Source: Berghia stephanieae
Taxonomy: Eukaryota; Mollusca; Gastropoda; Nudibranchia; Aeolidiidae
NCBI GenBank assembly: GCA_034508935.3
Contig: CM067447.1
Location: 39,233,348-39,297,347 of the forward strand
Direction: 5' to 3'
Length of the DNA stretch: 64,000 bases
In this document: positions 11,748 through 23,575 of the stretch, in pieces
Position numbering within the stretch: position 1 is the stretch's first letter
Layout: each line of letters begins with the position of its first letter
The notes under the pieces: generated by a model
What the model was told of the DNA's origin: nothing
Database searches by the model: none
What the model saw: only the letters and a program-made list of their open reading frames with translations
Made by a program: the position numbers and the translations under genes

Positions 11748-12216
11748 AAAGGTGAAAATACAAATTTAAAGAATACTGGGGATGTAGGAACTTTCGGAAT
11801 GTCTCCCCTTTACTTAACTTATGGAAAAACAAACACCCTAGCACCTTTAATAACACTTATGACTAACCTCTCGAGCTAACCCTAATAGAAAAAAAACAGC
11901 TCTCGGACTGCTTTGCACTACCTTTCAATACTTAACAAATCACAATGGCGGCCGAAAATCAAAACAATGGTCAAATTAGGAAATTTTAAACTTTCCAAAA
12001 TCTATCAAGGTTTGTTCTAGAGTTTTTAAAATACTTCTATATGACAAACTGAATAAATAAATGCCTGACAAAATATCAACGGTGAAAATACAAATTTAAA
12101 GAATACTGGGGATGTAGGAGCTTTCGGAATGTCTCCCCTTTACATGGAAAAACAAACACCCTAGCACCTTTAATAACACTTATGACTAACCTCTCGAGCT
12201 AACCCTAATAGTAAAA
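11745..12216. repeat. direct repeat, two copies of ~155 bp, period ~322
   Basis: The block from GGTGAAAATACAAATTTAAA to CTCGAGCTAACCCTAATAG occurs at 11753-11889 and again at 12075-12211 with few changes and one 9-bp indel. It lies immediately upstream of the Helitron helicase fragment and may mark the break where the element was cut. Confidence 0.85.
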
Positions 12217-12300
12217 AAAGAATCAAAATGGCGACTGAAATACCTTCATGTGATCAAGTGAATAATATCACTATGAATGCCACGATTTGCTGAAAAATGC

Positions 12301-12382
12301 CAACACACACACACACACACACATGTATACACCACACACACAACACACACAAACATACACAACACACACACACACACACACA
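12301..12382. repeat. (CA)n microsatellite
   Basis: Interrupted CA dinucleotide tract. It marks the end of recognisable Helitron-flank sequence. Confidence 0.9.
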
Positions 12383-12779
12383 ACAAACATATCATAACAA
12401 AACTGATCACCGCTAAATCAACAACACAACGGATGTAATAATAATACTTGATGTCATAAATAGATGACGCAAATTGACAACTTTTTACAGTGTCAAAATT
12501 AGTTGATTTTGGGAGCCAAGTGTCGTCGGTACATATTTTATGATATTATCTGTTTGACTCAACGAACTTTCAAACTGACTTTAAATTATAAAAGGAAATC
12601 AAGTTATCTGTTTATCTATCTGTAAAAAATACATTTCTAATGTTCAAATCTTTCAGTAGAGTTGTGCGCCGTATCAATTTTTTTTATTGACTCAAATAAG
12701 CACAATGTTCTCCACAATGCTATATTTTTTAAAGAAAGGATTCAAAATGTAAATAAATTCATGTTGACATGTGACATCA

Positions 12780-12948
12780 ATATTATTTTGTGTCAATTTT
12801 TTACCGCACATGTTTTTTTTAATTGTTTGATTTTTGTAAAACAAGCGGTAAATTTTTGGCAAATTTCGCTATTTTGATGGCAAATGTTACCATTTTTTAT
12901 GGCAAATTTTGGCGTTTGAAATGGCAAAAATCCGCGGGGACAGAATAT
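12780..12948. repeat. hAT-like terminus
   Basis: Repeated GGCAAATTT motifs end in AAATCCGCGGGGACAGAAT, the inverse of the sequence starting at 5781. The 8 bases flanking the two ends do not match, so I do not join them as one element. Confidence 0.45.
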
Positions 12949-13849
12949 AGAGTATAGAGCTCTTTTAGATAAACACATTTCTGTGGGAAAAAAAATGCTG
13001 CGCAATTGTTTCCCTTGTTACAGTACAGTGAGAAAATTGGCTTCCACGGTAAATAGCTTGTTTTTATTTGTTATAAAAAAATACTTTCGAAACAAACAAA
13101 CAAACAAACAAACAAAAAAGCAAAAAATTGGTGACAATTATTATTTGGAAAAATCATAAAAATACGTTTGAAATGAAACTTTTATAACTGACTTGCTTAA
13201 AAGTCTGCAGTAAAAGGGGCGCGTCCACTGGTCCACAGGAATCTTTGAAATCTACACTCGAGCACGAAAAGTAACTCTCGAACAAGTCGGGACCGGGCCT
13301 GTTTGTTCAAGATTTCCGTGTTTTGGAGTTTTACGTGGGAAGTATGTATTTGGTTCCTTATCTCTTTCGTAGAGGTTTGATGTGATTGGTGGCGACCTTC
13401 CTATGACTGGTTGCTTCTGTCTTGTTATTTTATGGAGGAGCCTCTTAGTCTTAGTCATTCTCTGGTTGTCCCAGAGGGTCACTTGATAGCTTCAGTTCTG
13501 GATCAACGTGTAACTAAATGGGCATTTACTGGGTAACCAGATCTGTGAATATACAGGAGCAAGACTTTGACTAGTTAGTTGCAAAATGTTTGTATTCCTA
13601 TGAGTATGAGCAGTGATGTCGTGAGGATTTCAAATTAACAAGCCCTTGACATCACCACTGATCTAAATTTTGTTAGTCATTATCCTTAATTTAATTAACG
13701 GGATACAGGTAGGTTAGTGAGATGGGGAGAGAAAAGTAAACAATGAGAGCATAAGCAGCAATACGTATAAATACATAATAATACTATCGCATATTAGCAA
13801 TAGCACATTTGTAAATGAAATTCATTCATTTGGAAGGCATACATATTTG
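12949..13849. other. unassigned non-coding DNA
   Basis: Mostly unique-looking sequence with a CAAA run at 13094-13120. No gene is supported. Confidence 0.35.
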
Positions 13850-14626
13850 TGTCTTGTTTTTTGAGGGTTTTACGGCGCTTGTCGTAAGGTCATATCAGCG
13901 CCAGTAAAAAGGAAGAAAATGGGATAGTAAAAAGTTCTAGAATGTTTGTTTGTTTTTAAGGGTTTTACGGCGCTTGCAACACATTTCGGTTATATCAGCG
14001 CCAGTAAAAAGGAAGAAAATGGGATAGTAAAAAGTTCTAGAATTACAAATAAAGCACACAAGAAAAAGTAAGACATAGGGGAACTGGGAACAAATAGGGA
14101 TCAGATGTAGATTCCAAGAGCACACTATCGAAGTACTTAGTTTGAGACACCTATATAAGTCTCATCCGGACACAAGCACAAAATCCAACAAAGAGGAATA
14201 CACTCAAATGCTTACATTATAAATTCAAAATAACAAATATAATAATACATAACAGAGAGATGATTTACAAGAAAAAAATATCATCTCCCAAAACAATAAC
14301 AATGCACTTGACTGTTTCCCTCCCAGCCAGGGCCAGGACAAAACCAAGTAATCTCATTCCAAGACAAGACAGAAAGCATGTTGGAAAACAGATATAAGGG
14401 GATAGAAGACGCAGTATGTACCTCCCTGCCCACTATGGGAGGTCAGGAACCCCACCCAAAAGTTATAGAATGATAATTAAAGCACCCACGAAAAGGGAAG
14501 ACTAAGGAGAATTTGTTCAAATAGGAAAAAGATGTAGATTCAAAGAGCACACTATCAAAGTCCTTAGTTCGAGATCACCTAAAAGTCTCATCCAGACACA
14601 AGCACAGGTCACAACCAAGAGATGTT
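13850..14626 (-). repeat. R540 nest: one copy inserted in another
   Basis: The outer copy (13850-13944 and 14459-14626) is split by a full copy at 13945-14458. The split is flanked by AAAGTTCTAGAATG on the left and AAAGTTATAGAATG on the right, a 14-bp target-site duplication with one difference. Both copies lie in the same orientation. Confidence 0.85.
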
Positions 14627-15931
14627 TTTGTTTTGAAGTCTTACGGCGCTTGTAACACATTAAGGTCATATCAGCGCCAGTTCAAAGGAAGAAAATGGGA
14701 TAGTAAAAAGTTCTAGAATTACAGTTAAAACCCTAAGAAAAGGTAAGACCAAGGGGAATTGGTTCAAATAGGAAAGAGACGTAGTTTCCAAGAGCACACT
14801 CTCAGTACTTAGTTTGAGATCGTTTGTTTTGATTTTAATTTTAAGGGTTTTACGGCGCTTGCGACACATTTAGGTCATTTCAGCGCCAGTAAAAAGGAAG
14901 AAAATGGGATAGTCTAAAAGTTATTGATTTACAATTGAAAGCACGTGAGAAAAAGGAAGACAGGGAAGAATTCAACAAAATAGGGAACAGGTGTAGATTC
15001 CAAGAGGATACTACGAGTGTGCCTAGTTTGAGATGATTGAGATCACCCAAAAGTCATCCAGACACAAGCACAGATCTCCACTAAGAGGAATACACTCAAA
15101 TGTTTATAAATTTTTACAGGACAGAGAATTGATTTACAAGACAAAAAATATCATCTCCCAAAACTAAAATTATAAATTCAACGGTTTCCTTCCCAGCCAG
15201 ATCAGGACAAAACTTAGTAATCTCATTCCAAGACAAAGACGGAAAGTAATTCGAAAATAGATTCCAGGGCCCGTTCTAATGAACGCGGACTAGCGCTTAG
15301 TCCCGACTATCTCTGACTTTAGTAAATGACTAGAAGAAATCGGATTTAATGTGAGATGACTAAGCTAGTCCCAGACTAAAATCACGTCACCTTCGGACTA
15401 AGTTTGGCCAAGATTTAGTCACTTGCTCGAGTCGGACTTGATCGTTTAGTCTCTGACTAGTAACTAAGAAACGGCGTCAACAAAGATGGCGGCCAATGTT
15501 AGACGACTCGGTTCGCGAGAAAAAAATACATAGAAAAAGAATTATAACGACAAAAGTAATCTGTTGATATTTGTCAATGCTAATGGAAACGGTTTAAAGG
15601 TCACAGGTCGTCGAAAGCACTCATTTTTGTCCGGGAAACTAATAAATCTGATGAAGTTGAGTGACTCAGTGAGTCTGAGTCTGAGATTTCAGCTTCGCTT
15701 GGTTCGAAGTTTAAGTTTAGATTTAGATATTTAGAGAATAACAAACAAACAACTAGCTTATTTTTTAATATGAAAATTATGTAGTTTAGCTAAAACACCC
15801 CTACCCCCTTTTATTTTCTTTATTTTTGTGCCAAGCAAAGCAATGCGAAGTTACTCTCGATCACATGACGTGATTCGTATGACTGACTATGACACTGTCA
15901 TTGACAGTACTGTCAAAACAACTGTCAACAC

Positions 15932-16133
15932 ATGAAAATGGCGGCAGCTGTGCTGTTTCAAATTCGTCAGAGACGACTGATTCAACGGGAGAGGGTGTTT
16001 CGGGCCAGACTCAATCCCATCGATTCGTTTAACGACGATGAAATATACGAACATCTCCGTTTTCATCGTGAACACATTTTTATAATTTGTGATCTTGTAA
16101 AAGACGACCTTGATCGTCTTCTCTGGAGGAAAG
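15932..16133 (+). pseudogene. Harbinger transposase, first exon
   Basis: Starts MKMAAAVLFQIRQRR and continues RVFRARLNPIDSFNDDEIYE and RFHREHIFIICDLVKDDL, the usual N-terminal pattern of PIF/Harbinger nucleases (DDE_Tnp_4 family). It ends at a donor, AGGAAAG|GTTAGT. The next expected exon, with the first catalytic part, is not found in 16134-19642, where SINEs and TIR element B have inserted. Confidence 0.75.
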
Positions 16134-16664
16134 GTTAGTATTTGTATTCATTTTAATTCTAATCTCCTACTATCTAGGTCTTGACTAATCTTTAGAGAAG
16201 TTTTCTTACATTCTCATGCATCCAACCCAAAATCGGTGCCAAGACTTCTTCTCCTTCATCTTCACACCTCCTCGTCCTTCTTCATCAACATCATCATATT
16301 CATCTTCTTCTCCCACTTCTTCCTCCTCCTCTTCTTCTTCTCAACTGAACTAGTCAAACTAAGTGTTAGTGTTGGTAGATCTCTCTAATCATCACACACA
16401 AACCACTATGACTGTTACTGGTATGACATGGAATGGAAATTTTTTCACCGCTCTCTGGCACTATTGAATTTTGCATTCCCTTAACCAATTTTCGAGCTCT
16501 TGTTGGAGATTATTTTCACTGTAATTGTAATATTTTGAAAGGGAACATTTTTCATTAGAAAACCAGTTTAGAATTGAAGAAAAAAAAATTTGTACAGTTG
16601 GACTGACAAATTGCTGAGGAGAATCAATCTTTAAAATAGGATTTTTCACTCGAGGCGATGGGGC

Positions 16665-17575
16665 ATCATGGCTCAGCAGTATGGTCTTTGCTTTGTATCC
16701 AAAAGGTAATTAGTTTGATCACCCGTTGTACTGTGTGGTCTTGAGCAATCCATCTCGTCCTAGTTCCATTTGCGGCACTGCACTGCGGCTGATGTCTGGG
16801 TTAGGGAGCGTTCACATATTATGTCAACAAAAAATTGGCATTTTTAGACCCCCCCTCCCCCCCATGTCATCAATTGTCATCATTGACTTGACCCCCCCCC
16901 CCCCCCCAATATGATGACATCATCAAAATGGACTATTTTTCGTGAAAGTCATGTGATGATGGCTATTGAACAGAGGAAAAGAGGTAAAAACAACTGAGTG
17001 CCAAAAGGTGTGAAATTTGATATATACCTCTTTGTCTCTGTTCAATACTGGTAGCCAGCATTACACGATGTTAACAAAAAAAAAGTCCATTTTGAAGATG
17101 TAGACATGTTTAGGGTAGTTCAGTTGTTAGAGCGTGGCTGAAGACCTGACAACTCAAGTTGATTCCCATCGCAGCCACATTTTTTTTTCGGGGACCCCCT
17201 GTCCACCCAGCAGTGAATAGGTGTAGGTGGATCACCTGATCTGGTAAAAAGTAATTTGTGAAGACTGATGTCCTATCCGAATAATAACATATATGTTACT
17301 AATCCGCTTCAACTTTTACAGTGTTTTTCTTGGGTGTGTTTTTATTCTATTTGTATAACCAAATTTTTGATGACATAATCTTGGGTATGAACCCCCCCCC
17401 CCCCCCCCCCCCCCATGTCAACACTTGTCAACATTTGGCAGACCCCCCCTCCCCCCCAAAGTGTTGACATAATATGTGAACGCTCCCTTATTCCAGTATT
17501 CCCTTGGAATAGACCCTAAAGACAGACAAATTTCCCCATTTGATGAAAAAAGGGAATGTTATCTTTATATGCATA
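16665..17575 (+). repeat. SINE family II copy split by TIR element B
   Basis: Begins with box A-like ATGGCTCAGCAGTATGG and box B-like GTTTGATCACCC, and continues after element B (16804-17487) with TATTCCCTTGGAATAGACC. Other copies lie at 18795, 19430 and 45590. The junctions carry the TTA duplication of element B. Confidence 0.65.
16804..17487 (-). mobile_element. TIR element copy B, internally deleted (MITE)
   Basis: The ends and TTA duplications are those of the copy A family. Read on the minus strand it is copy A with about 615 bases missing, including the whole zinc-finger frame. The join falls at a TGAA shared by both deletion edges. It keeps the poly-C (G on minus) tracts and the tRNA-like head. 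Confidence 0.85.
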
Positions 17576-17901
17576 TATGCTGGTCTGACATCCGAATGCA
17601 ATATGGGCCTCGTTTAACATTGTTGCACTGGACATTATTTTGTGTAATTTTTTGAGATTTTCATTATAACAATGAGCTCATGATGTATTGGGTTATCAGA
17701 CCTGCAAATAAGTGCACGTTGCCTTAAGACTTAAGGAAAATTAGTTTATTTCATCCCAGCTTAAATGATGAGATTTACCGTTATAATATAATAGATGCGA
17801 GAGTAAAATACAAACTATGACGCTATTTCAATACGAAGCAGAAATCAGAGCCATTCGAAACATTACAAGAAATACAAAAAAAAAAAAATAAAAAAAAAAA
17901 T

Positions 17902-18177
17902 ATCGGATCGGAAGGTCCTGGGTTCGAGCCTCGTGCTCGGCGCAAATTTGAGTCCTTGGAAAAGACTCTTTTCTCACATTCTCTCACCGTACTCAGGTGT
18001 AAAATGAGTACCTGGCCGTTAGCAGTGTTGTCTTTGTCCGAAAAATTGTAATATCGCCTGACAGGCGTCATGTCCCGTCCTACATGTTAAATGTTGCTGT
18101 TGACCAGGGAACTGTTGTAAAGCGCTTTGAACACATTAAGTGGATATTGCGCTATATAAAGCTCAATTTAATTTAAT
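17902..18177 (+). repeat. SINE family I copy
   Basis: Contains box B GGGTTCGAGCC, the block TGAGTACCTGGCCGTTAGC, AAGCGCTTTGA and the 3' end GCGCTATATAAAGCTC. The tRNA box A part is missing on the left, where an A-rich run abuts. Confidence 0.8.
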
Positions 18178-18794
18178 ATGAATCAATTAAAAATTCTCTC
18201 TTGCGGTTATACCAAAGCTGTTAAAAAATCGTAATATGTTGTTTCAAAACTTGTGTCGTGTTTTTAAAATTTCACTTCAAACACACATTGCAAAGATGTT
18301 GTCGACGGTCAATTTAAATAAAATATTTCACTGGATTGACTTTAAAAAGTGAAAGTAATACATTCGAGTACAGTTTCCTTGAACTTGAACTCATTCGAAT
18401 ATCCCAAATTTTTTCCTTATTCTTTTTAGTTGTCATTCCATTCCTGACTTGAACTAATTTCACCTAGCCAATGTAAAAAAGGATTAAATTAATTCAAGGT
18501 TTTATTTTAATGCACCCTGTTATTTCGACCACCGAAGATTTACTGTTACATTGACAGTTACGTTTGTGTACAATATGATACACATGCATACACACAGGCA
18601 CTCACACACTCCATTGTCATTTCGCATAATTGTCACCTCTCTTACTCATTCTTATCACTTCGCCATTCATTCTAATTTCAATGCCACATGCCATGATTTG
18701 CTACTTGTTGGCTACGTCATTAAATGAATGATGTGATACAGGAACCTTCTCCCAATAAAGTAAATAATAATTATAAATTTCCCTTTCATAGTCT

Positions 18795-18980
18795 TCATGC
18801 GGAAATTTGTCTTAGGGTTTATTCAATGGGAATACTGGAAGAACTCCGGTGTCAGCCGCAGCACAGCGCTGCAAATTGAGCTAGGGAGAGGTGGCTTGTT
18901 GATGGCCACATGCCATGGTGTATATTCGAACTAGGTATCTTTTGGGTACGAAGCAAAGACCATACTGGTGAGGCACAAGC
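18795..18980 (-). repeat. SINE family II copy
   Basis: The minus strand shares CCAGTATGGTCTTTGCTTCG and box B-like AGTTCGAATATACACC with the copy at 16665, and TATTCCCATTGAATAAACCC toward its 3' end. Confidence 0.6.
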
Positions 18981-19016
18981 GTCAAGTACAATGACATTTT
19001 AAAAAAAATAATTAAA

Positions 19017-19316
19017 ATTTAGCCTTATATAACGCAATATCCACTAAATGTGCTCAAAGCGCTTTACAAGGGGACCCTGGTCAACAGCAACATTTAACAT
19101 GTAGGACGAGACATGCGCCTGTTAGGCAATATTACAATTTTTCGGACAAAGGCACCGCCGCTAACGGCCAGGTACTCATTTTACACATGAGTACAGTGAG
19201 AGAATGTGAGTAAAGAGCCTTTTCCAAGGACTCAACTATGTGCCGAGTGCGAGGTTCGAACCAGGACCTACCGATCCAAAAGCGAGTGTCATACCAATAG
19301 ACCACATCCGCACAAA
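19017..19316 (-). repeat. SINE family I, near full-length
   Basis: The minus strand has box A-like GTGGTCTATTGGTATGAC, box B GGTTCGAACC, the GAGTACCTGGCCGTTAGCGG block, and ends AAAGCGCTTTGAGC then TATATAAGGCT. This is one of the fullest copies. Confidence 0.8.
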
Positions 19317-19429
19317 GACATCATGCTGAAAGTAATCGCATCAAATAGTTCTTCCTTCACTCCTTCAGAGCTGCAAAGTACATGGTTGTTAAAAGGTCAC
19401 CCAATGACTATTACTCCCCCACCCTCATC

Positions 19430-19530
19430 CCATCTCCATTCCCTGACGCCTGGGTTATTCCATTCTTCCCTTGGAATAGACCTGAGACACATTTCTCCTA
19501 TGGGATGAATAAAGGGAATTTTATTATTTT
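19430..19530 (+). repeat. SINE family II, 3' part
   Basis: Matches TTCCCTTGGAATAGACC and the AAAGGGAATTTTAT tail region of the family II copy at 17491-17575. Confidence 0.55.
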
Positions 19531-19642
19531 ATATGAGGAAATTGTGCGCGAGCTGTACTGTACGTAAGTTGACTACACTTCCTGATTTAGATTTTATTGC
19601 AGGTTTTATTATATGCAAAATTTTCCTTCTCCCATTTTTAGG

Positions 19643-19897
19643 TCGTCTCTGACTCTGATGCAATTTTATAAGTTACAAACTTGGTTCCTAAGTGGCCTGG
19701 TTCAGTGCATGATGCAAATTTGGGCTATTCTTTGCATTTGAGGATCCGCATCGCAGGGCTTTGGATGGTGTGATCCTTGGAGACAGTCGTTATATGTTAA
19801 GAAATTGGCTAATGACCCCAATAACAAAACCCCCAAAATAGAGGAGAAGAGGCATTTAACATCGCCCATCGTATCACAAAATGCACAATTGAAAGGT
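19643..19897 (+). pseudogene. Harbinger transposase, catalytic-core exon
   Basis: Follows a CTCCCATTTTTAG acceptor. Readable pieces are VVSDSDAIL, VTNLVPKWPGSVHDANL, ALDGVILGDSRYMLRNWLMT and FNIAHRITKCTIER, matching the DDE core (Asp of SDSDA, Asp of LGDSRY). They lie in more than one frame and include two in-frame stops, so this copy is dead. It ends at GAAAG|GTAAGT. Confidence 0.75.
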
Positions 19898-20176
19898 AAG
19901 TTTTACCAGTCATATAATCCCACCCTCCAGGAAACAATAACATTTTGATAATTTTTGAAATTTAATATTTCAGGTTTATTTTTCTATCCACTTTAACAAT
20001 ACAATTTGCAAATGATCAATGAAAATAAAAGAAAATTAACCAAAAAAATAGTTGTAATCATACTGTCATTGTCATGCTATTATAAACATTAATTTTTTTT
20101 TGAAAAACTCAGATTAACCATTATAATTCTTTCCCTTCTAATTCTAATTAAATTACTGAGAAAAAAAAAAATAAAA

Positions 20177-20178
20177 AG

Positions 20179-20252
<74 letters not shown>
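20177..20252. repeat. (GA)n microsatellite
   Basis: GA tract with a few GGA interruptions, in the second intron of the dead Harbinger transposase. Confidence 0.95.
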
Positions 20253-20253
<1 letters not shown>

Positions 20254-20313
20254 GTCATTTAATTTTAATTGGTTTTAAGTGTACATGTACAAGCAATTAT
20301 TGTCATTTCAACA

Positions 20314-20561
20314 GAGTAATTGGAGTGGTTAAAAGAAGATGGAATTGTCTCCATGACGAGCTCAGAATGACGCCTGACAGAGCCTGCAATGTTATTTATG
20401 TGTGTTTTTGGCTCCACAACTTTGCTGTTGATGCTGGCCTACCCATGGAAGAAAACAACCGTAATGATGATGATGACAGCAATCATAACTTTTCTCCTAT
20501 TGGGACTCAGGAAGGAGCATCTGAACAGAACGTCTTGCTGCTGGCAAGGCAGCCAGGCTGA
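20314..20561 (+). pseudogene. Harbinger transposase, last exon
   Basis: Opens after TTTCAACAG and continues the previous exon in phase: IER then VIGVVKRRWNCLHDELR, then ACNVIYVCFWLHNFAVD and an Asp/Asn-rich tail. Family members read much the same here (LKRRFxCL, then LHNIAxD). The frame is open to the stop at 20561. Confidence 0.8.
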
Positions 20562-21474
20562 ATTATAGAGCTTTTAGAAATATCGTTGAACCTCTCTAAT
20601 CAGGAAATAAATATAATCATTAATGTAGTACATCACTCTACAAGTATATTGTGTGCAGTATTCTTGTTGTGATGAGCTACATAAATGTCACACTGTTTTA
20701 ATTATTGTTCCAGCTGGTCATATGGAAACAAATTTCTATATCATATAACTCACTGCTGTTTATTTCTTCATAAAATCGGATCACTTAGTTATACTGCCGG
20801 AACCCAGCAAGTGACTGACAACAGCAGCTGCATGCTGTAAAATTGGCTACCTGGACGGGGATTCCCCTTTTTTAGGGTTAAGACACAAAGTATTGCATTT
20901 TTGTGATGTAATACAACACCATATCTAGATGACCACTTACATTACAATAATATTAACTTATGGAACAGACAGTACTACTTTCACTTGTTATGTTGGTTCT
21001 TTTTTCGTTTTATTGTGATTATTCTGATAGGTTTTATAAGCAATTTAAAATCCCTACTATTTTAAAATATTTTTGTTGTTTTGCGGACAATAAAAAATTA
21101 AAATCTTTAAAATCAGACGTTGGATTCCAAAACTAATTAATGCTTTGTCCAGTCTTAATATTTTTACACAAAGTAAAACATTCATTTTCTGATTCAACAC
21201 ATTTTAACTACGTTTTTAATGGTCATAAATGTAATGGGCTGGACATCAATTATGTTCTCTTCATTTGTATTTTGTATTGTATTTAAAAGATATGGAGATA
21301 AGTGGATTAAACAATTTAACACACTCCTGAAGAACATATAAAGCAATATATTGTGTGTGTAGGTTTTACTTCACTATTACAAATGAAACAAAACCATCGT
21401 CATTACACCAAACAACAACACCATCACAGTGGTGTAGTAGATAATAGAAGCAATGAATATGGTAGAAAAAGGCA

Positions 21475-21518
<44 letters not shown>

Positions 21519-22640
21519 GCACACACAAACATGCATACATACACACATACATCCTGCATATATACACACATACAAACGTAAAAGACAGGCTAAGAAAAAT
21601 GCATCGCAGTCACATTACACCTAATTCATATCACTGACAACAACGATATAACATCAACAGTTAGTACAGATAGTATTCCACAAAGGCAATTTGACTGGGG
21701 GGGGGGGGTTACTCAAACATAGCCAAGATAGAGAAAATAACAGTGGCACCTCCTTGGAATTAAGAGACATTCAGACAATATTCACAATGTACAAGTAGTG
21801 CAGCCGGTGAATAAAACCTTCCCACACCAATCAACAGAGACATGAATGAAACAAACCCATTCATTTCATATTTCTTAAATCAGTAACAGATGTGTCTTTA
21901 AGAACTATTATTGTAGGGCTACTTGCAGAGTGTATATTATATATATATTCATGTACTACAATAAGTATGACTTCTTCACTCCTTTACCATATTCGTGGGA
22001 ACGTTTAATGATAAAACTGTAGAATTGGTGTTGTAGAGTGTTCCATGGTCAGTGGGAGTCCAGGAAATGATTATGACATTGTTTACATTGTGTAACTGGT
22101 CCAAATTCATCACCCACGATAGCCTGGACATCTCATGGACTGCAAGATATTCCCAGTGAAATTTGATACCCCACCCCTACACTTGTTACATATTTGTTGA
22201 ACTGAATTAACATTAGTGCAACAGAAAGTAGACAGTTTGTACTATGTACCAGTGGGAATAATAATAAACTGCAACGTCTGATTGTTGTTGTAGGGATTCC
22301 AGAAATATTTGATTTAAATGATAAATGTAGTGAAAATGTGAGTCTACTTTGCTGTCTTCCTGAGAAAGAAATATACTGATGATATCTATGATATTTAGTC
22401 CACTGTGTGAGGGGGATTTCAATCTATAACATGAGTGATATGGGTTTACATTTAAGATAATTGTCACTTGGCTATGCCATTATTTATCAGACCAATTAGA
22501 CTACTCGCTTCACTGACTGCAGGCACGTGCCATACCAGAGCGCAGGTAAAGAGAAGGAGAGTAGTGACCTCTTGACCTAGCATCTCAACTAAGTGATCCG
22601 CTGGTAAACCACTGTGAACTACAAGTCGCCTATCAGGCAT
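20562..22640. other. Harbinger-internal DNA without recognised genes
   Basis: AT-rich non-coding sequence with a compound CT/CA microsatellite at 21475-21540 and a G-run at 21699. I see no gene or complete element. Confidence 0.4.
21475..21540. repeat. (CT)n(CA)n compound microsatellite
   Basis: CT dinucleotides pass directly into CA dinucleotides, followed by ATACATAC-type units. Confidence 0.95.
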
Positions 22641-22649
22641 CTAGTACTC

Positions 22650-22735
22650 TTTGACTATCCCATTTTACTCCTTTTTACTGGCGCTGATGTGTTGCAAGTG
22701 CTGTAAAACCCTTAAAAACAAAAACAAACCTGTTT
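22650..22735 (+). repeat. R540 3' end fragment
   Basis: Sense orientation is plus here: TATCCCATTTTACTCC, TACTGGCGCTGATG, AAAACCCTTAAAAAC and the CAAAAACAAA tail. The hairpin loop has lost about 10 bases. Confidence 0.8.
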
Positions 22736-23504
22736 TGCAGGAAGTATTAAAGTGCATTCACTGTAATTTTTTCTGGAATGGGTCTGATATAAATTGGAAA
22801 ACTGAACAAGAATTCTCATGCCTGAGTCGGTTATCAAACAGAAAACAAAGGGGCATTAAAATTTTCTTTTTTTTAAGGTCATCAAAATCCTGAGTTGAGC
22901 AATCAAATTTTAACTGCCCTATTGTCATAAGACAATTACATATTGTAAGACCTTGTGTATAAATCATTATACCAGCCGCTTAGCCAAAGCCCAGGATAGT
23001 CCCAAGTCACATTTGTGATAAGGGTCTTAAATCGCCATGCCACTGTACAAGTTTGTGACAATAGGCCAAAATAACAATCTGTATTTATTCCAGAGGATTT
23101 GTTCTACCAATAACATAAGGAACAATGGAGTGATTGTAGTAAAAAAAAAGGCCTTAAACACTGCACGCATGCGATTTTAAGTAAATTTTAACAAAAACAT
23201 ATCAGCTCTATCAAAAGTACAGATTGAGATAAATACAGGACTAAAACCACTCTAAATAACAACTAGAAAATCTCAAGAACCATTTTTTAAAAATGGTTTA
23301 AGGCAATTCATAAGACAGGTTTTAACTGCGATTTTCTAAGATACTATAAGGCCAATTTTTTCTACACTACGGACAAATGTGTTGCAACATGTCTCCATGG
23401 ATTGCTTTAAACCATTTTAAAAATTGACTCAAAATACATGTGATTGAAATAATATTCAGATTCAAGACATTAGAAACCAATTGGGTCATGGATAAAAACT
23501 AAAT

Positions 23505-23530
23505 GATGACGTCATTTGTGAACGCTCCCA
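23505..23530. repeat. solo end of the copy A/B/C TIR family
   Basis: GACGTCATTTGTGAACGCTCCC matches the right terminus of elements A and C, without a partner nearby. Confidence 0.6.
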
Positions 23531-23575
23531 GGTGTGATTTTCATACATGAATTAATTTCCTATATCTGTCATCTG

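Larger units (their letters stand above)
10467..11750 (-). mobile_element. Helitron, 3' part
   Basis: The minus strand carries the C-terminal half of a Helitron helicase and then, 59 bases past its stop codon, the family's 3' terminus: a CCCGC-GAAATT-GCGGG hairpin, TTTTTA, CTAG at 10470-10467, then T. Helitrons end in CTRR with a hairpin about 10 bases upstream and insert between A and T, which this fits. The 5' end and Rep domain are not seen; homology stops near 11750. Confidence 0.85.

Noticed and set aside
5781-12948. One 7-kb hAT element bounded by TCTGTCCCCGC ends
   Set aside because: The 8-base flanks do not match and the interior holds a Helitron and a TIR element with no hAT transposase. 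The ends may belong to two separate remnants.
13850-15267. Repeated units as a CRISPR-like or satellite array
   Set aside because: Units are ~525-bp retroposons with target duplications and nesting, in a eukaryotic genome, not regularly spaced short repeats.
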